DNA of 64,000 bases from Myxococcus xanthus (GTDB taxonomy: Bacteria; Myxococcota; Myxococcia; Myxococcales; Myxococcaceae): assembly GCF_013116825.1 (NCBI RefSeq), contig NZ_JABFNS010000007.1, forward strand, positions 1 through 64,000, given 5' to 3'. This document shows positions 47,597 to 56,957 of the stretch, in pieces. The notes under the pieces are model-generated. The model ran no database searches and had not been told where the DNA came from. It saw nothing but the letters and a program-made list of their open reading frames with translations. The position numbers and the translations under genes are program-made. Position 1 is the stretch's first letter; the number at the start of each line of letters is the position of its first letter.

Positions 47597-50572
47597 ATGA
47601 GAAAGGTGTTGTTCCTCGGGGCCTTTGCCCTGGGCGCCTCGGCCTGTACTCCCGATATCGCCCAGGATCCGCCGCGGAGCCCCGAAGACTCCGTCGTCGC
47701 GGAGTTCGATCCAACCGGGTCTCCGCCCGTCGTCCCTTCGCCCAACGACCTGGCCATCGTCAACGGTCTGGTCAACGCGCCCATCAATCCGCAGGCGCCC
47801 GCAGCGGAGCAGGAGTTCACGCGCGACTACGTGAACACGCTCAACGGCTTCCCGACCACGATCACCGCGACCACGCGCATCCGCGGTCTGGACGCGGCGA
47901 CGGTCAACGCGAACACGGTGAAGATCATCGACGTGTACGCGGGCACGCCGCTGGCGAGGCCGGCGACGCCCAGCTACATCGGGTACAACGAGAACACCAA
48001 CCTCGTCACCATCATCCCCCCGCTGCCCGGGGGCTGGCCCAAGGGTGGCCGCTACGCCGTGGCCATCATCGGCGGTGAGAACGGCGTGAAGACGACGGCC
48101 GGCAAGCCGGTCATCCCGTCCGCGACGTGGGCCTTCGCCAGCTCCACCGAGTCGCTGGTCACCTGCGACGACCTGAAGGCGCCCAACTGCCAGACGGCCA
48201 CCGAGCTCATCCCCTCCACGGAGACGGAGCCCGCCGCCCGCCTGGCGGACCAGACGGCCAGCGCCCTGCGGCTGGAGCAGCTGCGCCGCGGCTACGCGCC
48301 CATCCTGAAGGAGGTGTCCGAGCAGTTCAGCGTGAAGCGCGAGGACATCGTCCTCCTGTGGACCTTCTCCATCATGGACCACCCGGAGGCCACCTTCGAT
48401 CCGGGCAACGGCGTCGTCCCCTTCCCCAATGACCTGCTGCGCAACCCCGCGACCGGGAAGCTGGCCCTGCCGGTGCCCCCCGAGGCCGGCACCGCACAGA
48501 GCCTCATCCTGGGCCTCAACACCCTGGACGGCTGGTCCACCACCGCGCCCATCGTGTCGGAGAACGGCGCGAAACGCGGCACCATCGACACGGGTTCCCT
48601 GCTGGACGCGAACACCGTGCGCATGAAGATCGGCTTCACGCCGGACGACGAGTCGGAGCCGAAGACCACGCTGCGCTTCGTCAAGCTGACGAACCACGCC
48701 TCGGGCACCAACCCCCAGGTGAAGGTGTGCTTCAACTGCGAGCCCGTCGTTGAGGGCCTGACGCCGGCGCCGAACTCGCCCCAGCAGCTCCAGATTGTCC
48801 CGGAGGTGCCCCTGGATGAGGCCACCCAGTATGGCGTGGTGATGCTGCGCGGCATGAAGGACACGCTGGGCCGCACCGTGGCGCCCACCGCCGCGCAGGC
48901 GCTGATGCGCATGGCCAACCCGCTGGTGGACGCCAACGGCAAGAGCCAGGTGTCCGCCGTTCCCGACACGCTCGCCCAGGACCTGGAGCGGGCGCGAGTG
49001 GGCATGAAGCCGCTGTTCGACGGCCTGGAGGCCGCGGGCATCCCGCGCAAGGACATCAACCTGGCGTGGGCCTTCACCACCCAGAGCACCCGCTCCATCC
49101 TCGAGCAGCTGAACGCGGCCCCCACGCCGGTGCCGGCCGACCCCGTCTATCTGCTGGACCAGACGACCACCATCAAGGGCACGATGGCCGCCCTGACGCT
49201 GGACAACGACGCGGTGGGCCGCGTCTTCATCGGCGCGTACCACTCGCCCTTCCTCCTGGATGACGTGCAGGGCACGCTCAACCGCGCCGCGGCGCGCATC
49301 GACCGCGTCCCGTTCATGCTCTTCACGCCGGCGGGCACGATGCCCGCGGACGGCTACCCGGTGGTCATCTACGGCCACGGCCTGACGGGCAACCGCACCA
49401 ACATCATGACGGTGGCCAACAACTTCAACGCGGCGGGCTACGCCGTGGCGGCCATCGACACCGTGTTCCACGGTGAGCGCGCCAGCTGCGCCGGCATCAG
49501 CGAGGACGCCCCGGTCATCATCGACGAGAACCGCGATGGCGTCCCCGAGTTCATCTTCACCACGCCGGATGAGGCCTGCGACGACGGCGACACCTGCGAC
49601 GTGACTGCGGGCAGCCCCACCTTCGGCCGCTGCGTGTCGAACAACCAGCCGGCCTGCGACGTGGGGGCGACCGCGTCGCCGCACGGTGACGTGTTCTGCG
49701 CCAGCCAGGGCCTGGGCCGCTGCGTGGCCGCGCCCACCAGCGCCACCGGCACCTGCGAGGGCGGCGACTTCGCCCGTCCGGGTCCCAATCAGCCGCCGTA
49801 CGTCTCCGGCGCGGGCTTCCTGAACCTGGTCAACCTGTTCGCCACCCGCGACAACTTCCGCCACCACGTGGTGGACTTCGCCCAGTTGGTGCGCGCGCTG
49901 AACACCGACAGCCTCAAGGGCCGCCTGGCTGCCGCGGGCGCCGGTACGCTGAACACCAGCCAGTTCAACTACGTGGGCCAGAGCCTCGGCGGAATCCAGG
50001 GCGTCCTGTCCGCCTCCGTGTCCCCAGTCGTGGGCCGCACGGCGCTCAACACGGTGGGCGGTGACCTGGTGGACGTCCTCCTGACGGCCACGGACCCGGC
50101 GTTCGTGCGGTACCGCGCGGGCTTCTTCCAAACCCTGGCAAACAACGGCCGCGCCCCGGGCTCGCCGGAGTTCTACGAGTTCATCACCCTGGCGCGCACC
50201 ATCCTGGACCCGGCCTCGCCCCGCAACTACGGCAAGTACCTGGAGAACGCGCCGTCCGCACCCGCCAACCGCGAGGCGTTCATCCAGTACATCGCGGGTG
50301 ACATGGTCATCCCCAACGCGGTGACCGAGGGACTCATCAGCGCGGCCCACCACCCGCTGGTCAACGTCTCCACGCCCCGCACGGTGCAGACGTACCTGGC
50401 AGCGGATGGGATGGGCCTGCCCGAGGACGTGCGTCACGCGTTCTTCGGCATCGTGAACCCGTCGCTGGACCCCAGCTCGGGGAGCAGCCAGTTCCTCCGG
50501 TCCGTGCGCAACACCGCGCAGAACCAGGTCATCCAGTTCCTGAACACGGGCATCGCGTCGCCCACCCCGTAA
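47597..50572 (+). CDS. Large alpha/beta-hydrolase lipoprotein (lipase-like)
   Basis: 991 residues from the ATG at 47597, with GGAGGGGG upstream. Lipobox LGASAC makes Cys17 the anchor. The N-terminal half has Ig-like strand repeats (RIRGLDAATVNANTVKIIDV; then LLDANTVRMKIGFTPDD), as in Big_5-type domains. The hydrolase part starts near residue 580 (YPVVIYGHGLTGNRTNIMTV) and has its nucleophile elbow at NYVGQSLGGIQGVLSAS. A Cys-rich insertion (DEACDDGDTCDVTAGSPTFG, RCVSNNQPACDVG) sits between them. The cell-surface location and the downstream FadL-like gene suggest cleavage of lipids or esters outside the cell. Confidence 0.82.
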   Translation: MRKVLFLGAFALGASACTPDIAQDPPRSPEDSVVAEFDPTGSPPVVPSPNDLAIVNGLVNAPINPQAPAAEQEFTRDYVNTLNGFPTTITATTRIRGLDAATVNANTVKIIDVYAGTPLARPATPSYIGYNENTNLVTIIPPLPGGWPKGGRYAVAIIGGENGVKTTAGKPVIPSATWAFASSTESLVTCDDLKAPNCQTATELIPSTETEPAARLADQTASALRLEQLRRGYAPILKEVSEQFSVKREDIVLLWTFSIMDHPEATFDPGNGVVPFPNDLLRNPATGKLALPVPPEAGTAQSLILGLNTLDGWSTTAPIVSENGAKRGTIDTGSLLDANTVRMKIGFTPDDESEPKTTLRFVKLTNHASGTNPQVKVCFNCEPVVEGLTPAPNSPQQLQIVPEVPLDEATQYGVVMLRGMKDTLGRTVAPTAAQALMRMANPLVDANGKSQVSAVPDTLAQDLERARVGMKPLFDGLEAAGIPRKDINLAWAFTTQSTRSILEQLNAAPTPVPADPVYLLDQTTTIKGTMAALTLDNDAVGRVFIGAYHSPFLLDDVQGTLNRAAARIDRVPFMLFTPAGTMPADGYPVVIYGHGLTGNRTNIMTVANNFNAAGYAVAAIDTVFHGERASCAGISEDAPVIIDENRDGVPEFIFTTPDEACDDGDTCDVTAGSPTFGRCVSNNQPACDVGATASPHGDVFCASQGLGRCVAAPTSATGTCEGGDFARPGPNQPPYVSGAGFLNLVNLFATRDNFRHHVVDFAQLVRALNTDSLKGRLAAAGAGTLNTSQFNYVGQSLGGIQGVLSASVSPVVGRTALNTVGGDLVDVLLTATDPAFVRYRAGFFQTLANNGRAPGSPEFYEFITLARTILDPASPRNYGKYLENAPSAPANREAFIQYIAGDMVIPNAVTEGLISAAHHPLVNVSTPRTVQTYLAADGMGLPEDVRHAFFGIVNPSLDPSSGSSQFLRSVRNTAQNQVIQFLNTGIASPTP

Positions 50573-50599
50573 CGGCCTCCAGAGAGAGAACGAACCCAC

Positions 50600-51793
50600 A
50601 TGAAGAAGACACTCTCCCTCATCACGTTGCTCGCCGCCGGGACGACCCAGGCCGCGGGCTTCCAGGTCAACACCCAGAGCGCGCGCTCCTCGGGCATGGC
50701 CAACGCGGCGGCGGCGTGGCTGGATGACTCGTCCGCCATCTACTCCAACGCGGCCAACATCCTGGGCGTGGAGAAGCTGGACATCACCGCGGGCGTCACC
50801 GGCATCCTCCCCAGCCTGCAGTTCACCCCCACGGGTGGCCCGGTGCAGGGGCAGAAGACGACGCTGTCCCCGCCGCCGCACGTGTTCGCCGTGTACAAAC
50901 TCACGGACTCGCTGGCGGCCGGCGTGGGCTTCTACACGCCGTTCGGCGCGAGCAGCCGGTGGGAAGACGGGTTCGTGGGCCGCTTCCGCGCCCAGGAGTC
51001 CGCGCTGTCCATCTACAACATCAACCCCACGGTGGCGTACCAGGTCCACGAGCGCTTCCGCGTGGGCGCGGGCCTCAACATCACCCGCGGCACGCTGGAG
51101 CTGAAGCGCGCCCTGGGCTTCGTCACCAGCGAGGGCCAGGTGCACCTGGGCGGCGCGGGCTGGGGCCTCGGCTTCAACGCCGGCGTCCAGGCCGTGGTGG
51201 TCCCGAAGCTCGTCACGTTGGGCGTGCAGTACCGCAGCCCCATCAGCATGACGTTCAAGGGCGACGCGGACTTCCGCGACGTGCCGCCGGCCTTCCAGGG
51301 CCGCCTGCCGGACACCCGCGTGGAGGGTGACGTCAAGCTGCCGCAGTCGGTGGTGGCGGGCATCGCCGTCACGCCGCTGGAGCGCCTGACGCTGGCGTTC
51401 GACGCCAACTGGGTGGGCTGGTCCAGCTTCCCGGAGCTCGCCATCGAGTTCCCGGACAACCCGGCCATCAACAACCCGCTGCCGAAGAACTGGCGCTCGA
51501 CGTGGAACTTCCACCTGGGCGGTGAGTACGGCATCACCGACGCGCTGCAGGTGCGCGCCGGCGTGCTGTGGGACCCGGCGCCCAGCCCGGATGAGACGCT
51601 GACGCCGGACCTGCCGGACGCGGACCGCTTCGGCGTGTCGGCGGGCGTGGGCTACAGCTTCGGCGCCGTGCGCGTCGACGCGGCCTACCAGTTCGTCAAC
51701 CTGTTCGACAAGGACAGCACCGCGCCGGGCATGACGGGTATCTACAACGGCACGGCCCAGGTGTTCGGCCTGACGCTCGGCTACTCCATGTAG
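50600..51793 (+). CDS. FadL/TodX-family outer-membrane transporter
   Basis: 397 residues. Signal peptide MKKTLSLITLLAAGTTQAAG, then the family N-terminal hatch AGFQVNTQSARSSGMANAAA with SSAIYSNAANILG. The barrel strands alternate to the C-terminus, which ends in aromatic-rich VFGLTLGYSM. FadL proteins let long-chain fatty acids or other hydrophobic compounds diffuse laterally through the outer membrane. It is 27 bases downstream of the lipase-like lipoprotein gene, on the same strand, so the two are likely co-transcribed and functionally linked: hydrolysis at the surface, uptake of the products. Ends before a strong terminator hairpin. Confidence 0.9.
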   Translation: MKKTLSLITLLAAGTTQAAGFQVNTQSARSSGMANAAAAWLDDSSAIYSNAANILGVEKLDITAGVTGILPSLQFTPTGGPVQGQKTTLSPPPHVFAVYKLTDSLAAGVGFYTPFGASSRWEDGFVGRFRAQESALSIYNINPTVAYQVHERFRVGAGLNITRGTLELKRALGFVTSEGQVHLGGAGWGLGFNAGVQAVVVPKLVTLGVQYRSPISMTFKGDADFRDVPPAFQGRLPDTRVEGDVKLPQSVVAGIAVTPLERLTLAFDANWVGWSSFPELAIEFPDNPAINNPLPKNWRSTWNFHLGGEYGITDALQVRAGVLWDPAPSPDETLTPDLPDADRFGVSAGVGYSFGAVRVDAAYQFVNLFDKDSTAPGMTGIYNGTAQVFGLTLGYSM

Positions 51794-51820
51794 TCTTCCG
51801 GGACTGTCCGGACCTCACCG

Positions 51821-51850
51821 CGCCCGGGTCTCCTCACGGAGGCCCGGGCG
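51821..51850. terminator. Bidirectional terminator after the fadL-like gene
   Basis: CGCCCGGG (51821-51828) pairs with CCCGGGCG (51843-51850), with inner CTCC/GGAG pairing and a short loop, giving a strong stem. TTGTGTTT follows on the plus strand. It lies 27 bases after the FadL stop and 27 bases after the convergent cyclic-nucleotide protein stop. Confidence 0.8.
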
Positions 51851-51877
51851 TTGTGTTTCCAGCGGCAGCCCTTCGCG

Positions 51878-53095
51878 TCAGACGCGCAGGTCTCCGTCGT
51901 GCAACACCCGCCCGGAGGCCAGCGCCTGCGCCGTGCGCTGGAGCCGCTCCGTGCCCATGCGCATCAACTGGCCCTTGAGGCCTGGCTGGCTGAGCAGGTG
52001 CTTCTGGAAGGCGTCGCGCTCCAGCCGCAGCACCACGCCCGCCACGTCCGCGCGCACCGTCGCGGACACCGGTTTGTCCAGCAGCAGGGAGATTTCACCG
52101 AAGACATCACCCTCGCGCAGCGCGGACAGCGCCACGCGCCGTCCGTGAGGCTGCTCCAGCCACGGAGTGCAGCGCCCACGCAGCAGCACGTAGAAGGCGT
52201 CTCCCGGCTGGCCCTGCGTCATCAACGCCTCGCCCGCGGCGAAGGAGCGCAGCTCGAAGTCGCGCGACACCGCGGCCTTCTGCGCGGGCGACAGCTGATT
52301 GAAGAGCGGGTTGCTGCGCAGCAGGTTCTCCACCATCCGGCGCCGGTAGAAGGCGTCCACCACCGCCGTCACGTCCGGGTGCCGCGCCGCCACCGCCTCC
52401 ATGTGCTGGCGCGTGAGCTCCAGCAGCACCGCTCGCTCGGTGGCCACCACGGTGGCCAGCCGGGGCCCCTCGGAGATGAGCGCCAGCTCCCCGAAGAAGT
52501 CCCCGGGCGTCACGGTGCCCACGCTCCGCCGTTGGCCGTCCTCCAGCGCGCGCACCACGTCCGCGCGGCCCTCCACCAGGGCGAACATGGAGGCCCCCGG
52601 CGTCCCCTCCTCCACCACCACCTGCCCCGGAAAGAAGGCGCGCACCTGGAGCACCTCGAGCAGCGCGACGAAGGCCTCCCGGCCCACCTGCGAGAGGATG
52701 GGCAGCCCGGTGGCGCCATCCTCCGCGACATGCGCCCGGGTGGCCTCCACGGGCACCGCCGCGCCCGGCGGCAGGGCGAAGCGCTCCGCCAGCACGCGCG
52801 CGGTGCGCACGAGCGCGGCCTGGGGCGCGCCCAGCCGAGGCAAGGCCACGCACGCGGCCACCGCGCGCAGGGGCTGGCCCGCCTTCGTCCAAGCCAGCGC
52901 GGCCTCCTGGTACGCGGCGACAGCGTCCGCGGGACGGCCGAGCCACTCCAGCAGCTCCGCCACCTTCTGACGCACCTCCGCGTCGTCTGGGGCGTCCTTC
53001 ACCACGCCCTGGTATTCCGCCAGGGCCTCCTCCAACCTGCCCTCGCTGGCGAGCTGGACGGCCCGCTGCCTGTCCGCGCCGTGCACGTGCGCCAT
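51878..53095 (-). CDS. TPR protein with two cyclic-nucleotide-binding domains
   Basis: 405 residues from the ATG at 53095. An N-terminal TPR-like region (RQRAVQLASEGRLEEALAEY, then DAEVRQKVAELLEWLGRPAD) covers about 1-90. Two cNMP-binding domains follow: about 150-265 (GQVVVEEGTPGASMFALVEG, PGDFFGELALISEGPRLATV) and 275-390 (SFAAGEALMTQGQPGDAFYV, EGDVFGEISLLLDKPVSATV). The conserved phosphate-binding FGELAL and FGEISL motifs are present in each. No DNA-binding domain is seen, so it is not a Crp-type regulator. Its start is 14 bases after the stop of the upstream paralogous gene, suggesting an operon. Confidence 0.85.
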   Translation of the reverse strand: MAHVHGADRQRAVQLASEGRLEEALAEYQGVVKDAPDDAEVRQKVAELLEWLGRPADAVAAYQEAALAWTKAGQPLRAVAACVALPRLGAPQAALVRTARVLAERFALPPGAAVPVEATRAHVAEDGATGLPILSQVGREAFVALLEVLQVRAFFPGQVVVEEGTPGASMFALVEGRADVVRALEDGQRRSVGTVTPGDFFGELALISEGPRLATVVATERAVLLELTRQHMEAVAARHPDVTAVVDAFYRRRMVENLLRSNPLFNQLSPAQKAAVSRDFELRSFAAGEALMTQGQPGDAFYVLLRGRCTPWLEQPHGRRVALSALREGDVFGEISLLLDKPVSATVRADVAGVVLRLERDAFQKHLLSQPGLKGQLMRMGTERLQRTAQALASGRVLHDGDLRV

Positions 53096-53109
53096 GGCCG
53101 CCTCCCCTG

Positions 53110-54297
53110 CTACGCGCTGAGCGCGCGCACGCGCTCCGCGAGCTTTTCCGTGAAGAGGCGGAGGATGCGCAGCGCGGCCGCCTCGTGCGTGTCCAGGTAG
53201 TGCTGGAAGTCCACGCGCGTCACCCGCAGGGCCCGCACGTCCGTGCGCGCGCACACCTGCGCGGACGTGTCTCCGTCCAGGATGAGGGAAACTTCGCCGA
53301 TGAAGGCTCCAGGCCCCAGCGTGTTGAGCAACCGGGCGCCGGGCTCCGGACCGACGAGCACGTCCACCGTCCCCTCCAACAGCACCAGCAGCCCCGAGCC
53401 GGGCGCGCCCTTCGCCAGCACCGTGGCCCCCCGCGCGAACTGCACCGGCCGCGCCAGCTGGTAGAGGTCCTTCATGTCCACCAGGGACAACTCGCCGAAG
53501 AGGGGAATGGCCTTGAGGTACTCGTAGCCGTCCGGCGGCGGCGGTGGCAGTGGCGGCGCGCGGGCGGGCTCCACCGACGGACCGCCATTCAGGTTCAGGT
53601 GACGCAGCAGCCGCGTGTGCTCCGCCTGGAGCGCGATGTCTCCCCGAAGCTCCGGCTCCTGGAGCGCATCCGCCAGCAGCACCAGCGCCCGCCACGACTC
53701 CCCCTGCGCGTCGAGCAGCGCGCTCATCCGCAGCACCGCCTCACGCCGCGCCACCGCGATGTCCGGAGACACGGCACGCAGGGACTCCAGCTCCGCGTGC
53801 GGGTTGCCCAGCTCGCGGTACACCGCGGCGGCCTCCATGGGACGGCGCAGCCGGGTGAGACAGCGGGCCATGGCCTCGCGCGCCCGCAGCGACTCGTACA
53901 GCGACAGCGCCCGCTCCAACGCGCCGCCGCGCTCGAAGGCCGCCGCCGCCCGGGCCGGTTCATCCGCGCGCAGCCACGCCTCCGCGGCCGGGAGCAACGC
54001 GCCCGCCTGCTCGTGGAGCTGTGCGACTTCGGCCGCGGCGCCATCCACCTCCAGCACCCGCGCGGCGCCAGCGAAGTCACGCGCCCGCCGCAGCACCGAC
54101 ACCAGGGTGACGCGAGCGGACGCGGACGCACGCGAGGACTCCTCCAGCACGACGTCTCGCTGCGACGCCGCCAGGGCCTCGTAGATGCGGACGGCCATGT
54201 CCACCGTCCCCTGCGCCACCGCCTCCCAGAAGGGCCGCGTACCCGCGCTTGCGGGCAGCTCGTCACCGTGCCCCGGCTCCACCGTGGAACGCGCCAT
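53110..54297 (-). CDS. Helical-repeat protein with one cyclic-nucleotide-binding domain
   Basis: 395 residues from the ATG at 54297, with GGGGAG upstream. Residues 1-235 are Ala/Arg/Glu-rich helical pairs resembling TPR or HAT repeats (AAAAFERGGALERALSLYES, LRRPMEAAAVYRELG), followed by a proline linker (PPLPPPPPDGYEYL). The C-terminal domain (about 265-385) is cNMP-binding: ARGATVLAKGAPGSGLLVLL, GPGAFIGEVSLILDGDTSAQ. The GEVSL motif is intact. It is likely the partner of the protein at 51878, read from the same transcript. No enzyme domain; signalling adaptor by inference. Confidence 0.82.
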   Translation of the reverse strand: MARSTVEPGHGDELPASAGTRPFWEAVAQGTVDMAVRIYEALAASQRDVVLEESSRASASARVTLVSVLRRARDFAGAARVLEVDGAAAEVAQLHEQAGALLPAAEAWLRADEPARAAAAFERGGALERALSLYESLRAREAMARCLTRLRRPMEAAAVYRELGNPHAELESLRAVSPDIAVARREAVLRMSALLDAQGESWRALVLLADALQEPELRGDIALQAEHTRLLRHLNLNGGPSVEPARAPPLPPPPPDGYEYLKAIPLFGELSLVDMKDLYQLARPVQFARGATVLAKGAPGSGLLVLLEGTVDVLVGPEPGARLLNTLGPGAFIGEVSLILDGDTSAQVCARTDVRALRVTRVDFQHYLDTHEAAALRILRLFTEKLAERVRALSA

Positions 54298-54447
54298 GCC
54301 GTGAACTCCCCCAGGCACCCCTGGGCCCACCCCCTGGGCTCTCCACGTGCCGGACCAGGCGCCGTGCGTAGCAGACCCCATGAACGGAGGCGAGCGTCCT
54401 CGCGAGGCAGACGTCTTCCACATGGAAGACGCCGCCCCAGGCCGCGT

Positions 54448-55494
54448 TCAATCCACCTTCGTCGGGAACGGGTTGCGCTCGGAGAAGCCGCGCTGGTGCC
54501 AGTACGGGTAGGTGGGCGTCACCGCACTGGCCGCGTCGAGCCGGGCCACCTGGTCCGGGGTGAGGCTCCACCCCACCGCGCCCAGGTTCTGCCGGAGCTG
54601 CGCCTCGTTGCGCGCGCCGATGACGATGGTGGACACGGAGGGGCGCTGGAGCAGCCAGTTGATGGCGACCTGGGGCACCGTCTTCCCCGCCTCTGCGGCG
54701 ACGGCATCGAGCGCGTCCACCACGCGGAAGAGGTACTCCTCGGAGAGAGGCGGCGCCCCCTGGGCGTTGAGCGAGGACTGCATGCGGGAGCCCTCGGGCC
54801 GGGGCTGTCCCCGGCGAATCTTCCCCGTCAGCCGCGCCCAGCCGAGCGGGCTCCACACCACGGTGCCCACCTTCTGGTCCAGGGCGAGGGGCATCAGCTC
54901 CCACTCGAACTCCCGGCTCACCAGCGAGTAGTAGGCCTGATGCGCCACGTGCCGCGCGAGGCCGTACTTCTCCGAGGTGGCGAGCGACTTCATCAGGTGC
55001 CAGCCGGAGAAGTTCGACGCGCCGATGTAGCGAATCTTCCCGGCGCGCACGAGGTCGTCGAGCGCCCGCAGCGCCTCCTCGACGGGCGTGAGCGCGTCGA
55101 AGGCGTGCAGTTGGTAGAGGTCGATGTAGTCGGTGCCCAGCCGCTTCAGGCTGCCCTCCACCGCGCGGGTGATGTGGAAGCGCGAGGAGCCCACGTCGTT
55201 CGGCCCCTCACCCGAGCGGAAGGTGCCCTTCGTGGAGAGGATGACCTTCTCCCGGCGGCCAGAGATGGCCTTGCCGAGAATCTCCTCCGCCAGGCCGCGC
55301 GAGTAGTTGTCCGCGCTGTCGAACATGTTCAGCCCGGCCTCCAGGCAGATGTCCACCAGGCGCGTGGCCTCCTCGACCCCGCTGCTGCCCCACACCTTGA
55401 AGAAGTCCCCCTGGCCTCCAAAGGTCCCCGTCCCAAGCGTCAACACCGGAACCTTGAAGCCAGAGCCGCCGAGCTGCCGATATTCCATTCCCAT
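54448..55494 (-). CDS. Aldo/keto reductase
   Basis: 348 residues from the ATG at 55494, with AGGAGG 7 bases upstream. The catalytic tetrad is in place: Asp and Tyr in NMFDSADNYSRGLAEEILG, Lys in VILSTKGTF, His in LYQLHAFD. The NADPH-binding C-terminus is present (TVPQVAINWLLQRPSVSTIV, IGARNEAQLRQNL). Length and the N-terminal YRQLGGSGFKVPVLTLGTGT match the YajO/Tas-like branch of the family, NADPH-dependent reductases of aldehydes and ketones. The physiological substrate is not known. The last residues form a family-typical C-terminal tail (FSERNPFPTKVD). Confidence 0.93.
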   Translation of the reverse strand: MGMEYRQLGGSGFKVPVLTLGTGTFGGQGDFFKVWGSSGVEEATRLVDICLEAGLNMFDSADNYSRGLAEEILGKAISGRREKVILSTKGTFRSGEGPNDVGSSRFHITRAVEGSLKRLGTDYIDLYQLHAFDALTPVEEALRALDDLVRAGKIRYIGASNFSGWHLMKSLATSEKYGLARHVAHQAYYSLVSREFEWELMPLALDQKVGTVVWSPLGWARLTGKIRRGQPRPEGSRMQSSLNAQGAPPLSEEYLFRVVDALDAVAAEAGKTVPQVAINWLLQRPSVSTIVIGARNEAQLRQNLGAVGWSLTPDQVARLDAASAVTPTYPYWHQRGFSERNPFPTKVD

Positions 55495-55630
55495 AGAGGG
55501 GCCTCCTGATAACGGGCGAGCCCCAGGCGCTCCATCGGAATGCGCGACCCGGGCAGCGATTCGCCCCGCTATGTTTCAACGCGGTGAACGTTAACGAGGG
55601 GGCCGGCACGTTCTCCCGGAGTCCATTGGA

Positions 55631-56950
55631 ATGAAGTCGCGCATCACGGTTGCCTGGAGCACCGTCGCGTCCCTCCTGGCCTTGCTGCCTGGAATGGCTT
55701 CGCATGCCCACGCCGGCCTCCCGGAGACGTCCAACATCACCCTCCGCCGGGGCCACCCCCAGGACTTCTTCTCCGGGACGACGTTCGGCGCGGTCATCTC
55801 CCGCGACAGCGGCAAGACGTGGCGTTGGGTGTGCCCGGATGCCATGGGGTATGGCGGATGGCGCCCGGAGGCCTACCTCTGGCGAGAATCCGGCGACATC
55901 CTCGCCGCCACGGGCAGCGCCCTGCTGCACTCCCCGGATGAGGGCTGCTCCTGGCGCACGCATCCCTTCTTCAAGTCGACCTGGGTGACGGGGCTGGCGG
56001 CCCACCCCACCGATGACCGCGTCTTCCATGCCGTCACCGGACGGCCCGGCATCGCCAACGGCCTGTACCGCTCCGACGACGGCGGAGAGACGTGGACCGC
56101 CTCGCCGCTGCTGCGCACAGGGCTGGAGCTGAACGCGGTCCGCGTGTCCCCGGTGGCCCCCCGCCGCATCTACGTGTCGGGCGTCTCCAACAACCAGATG
56201 GTGGTGCTGCGCAGCGACGACGCGGGGGACACCTGGCAGGAGTTCCCCCATACGCTCCCAGAGCTGCTGCGGCCCTACGCGCTGACCGTGGTGGCGGTGG
56301 ACCCCGTCGCCGCGGACGTGGTGTGGGTGCGCGTCTCCGCGCAGGGCTACACGCACCTGCTGCGCAGCGATGACGGGGGCCGCACGCTGACGCAGGTGAC
56401 CGTGTTGGATGACACGTTCATCAACATGGACCTGTCCTCCGACGGAGGCACCGCCTGGGTCGGCACCCTCAACTCCTTCTTCATGGGCTCGAGCACCGGC
56501 CCGCTGGAGAAGCAGCCCCTGCCCACCGGCAATGCGTGCGTGCTGCGCGATGGCGAGACGCTCTACGGCTGCGGCTCCACCTGGCTGCACGACTGGGCCC
56601 TGGCGCGCAGCACGGACCAGGGGCGCACGTGGGAGCACATCTTCGCGCTGTACGAAATCCAGGGCACGCAGCTCTGCCCACGCGGAACCCCCGTGCGGGA
56701 CCTCTGCCCGGCCCGCTGGCCGCAGCTCGCGGAGCAACTGGGCGCTCCGCTCTACCCGGATGGTGGCGTGGAGGAGCCACCGCCGCCGGATGCGGGGCCC
56801 CCGGACGCGGGGCAACAGCCGCCCGAGCAACGCCCAATCGAGCCGAAGTCCGGTGGCTGCGCCGCCGCGACGGGCCCCACCCTGCCCCTGCTGTTGTTGC
56901 TGTCCTCCCTCCTCCCGAAGTGCCGTGGCCCACGGCGTCCACATCGATAG
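55631..56950 (+). CDS. BNR-repeat beta-propeller surface protein with MYXO-CTERM-like tail
   Basis: 439 residues. Signal peptide ITVAWSTVASLLALLPGMAS with cleavage near SHAHA. Repeated Asp-box-like motifs follow (SRDSGKTWRWV, RSDDGGETWTAS, RSDDAGDTWQEF, RSDDGGRTLTQV, STDQGRTWEHI), the mark of sialidase/sortilin-type propellers. A Pro-rich linker (PPPPDAGPPDAGQQPPEQRP) leads to a tail with a Gly-Gly-Cys motif, a hydrophobic helix and a basic end (SGGCAAATGPTLPLLLLLSS, then KCRGPRRPHR), as in MYXO-CTERM sorting signals. It should be processed and anchored at the cell surface. First of four likely co-transcribed genes. Binding function unknown. Confidence 0.82.
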   Translation: MKSRITVAWSTVASLLALLPGMASHAHAGLPETSNITLRRGHPQDFFSGTTFGAVISRDSGKTWRWVCPDAMGYGGWRPEAYLWRESGDILAATGSALLHSPDEGCSWRTHPFFKSTWVTGLAAHPTDDRVFHAVTGRPGIANGLYRSDDGGETWTASPLLRTGLELNAVRVSPVAPRRIYVSGVSNNQMVVLRSDDAGDTWQEFPHTLPELLRPYALTVVAVDPVAADVVWVRVSAQGYTHLLRSDDGGRTLTQVTVLDDTFINMDLSSDGGTAWVGTLNSFFMGSSTGPLEKQPLPTGNACVLRDGETLYGCGSTWLHDWALARSTDQGRTWEHIFALYEIQGTQLCPRGTPVRDLCPARWPQLAEQLGAPLYPDGGVEEPPPPDAGPPDAGQQPPEQRPIEPKSGGCAAATGPTLPLLLLLSSLLPKCRGPRRPHR

Positions 56951-56957
56951 GCTTCTG

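Noticed and set aside
46877-51514. A 1545-codon minus-strand open frame
   Set aside because: It is antisense to the lipase-like and FadL-like genes and gives a His/Gln/Arg/Gly-rich translation. Only its last 175 codons (46877-47404) are a real gene with its own signal peptide.
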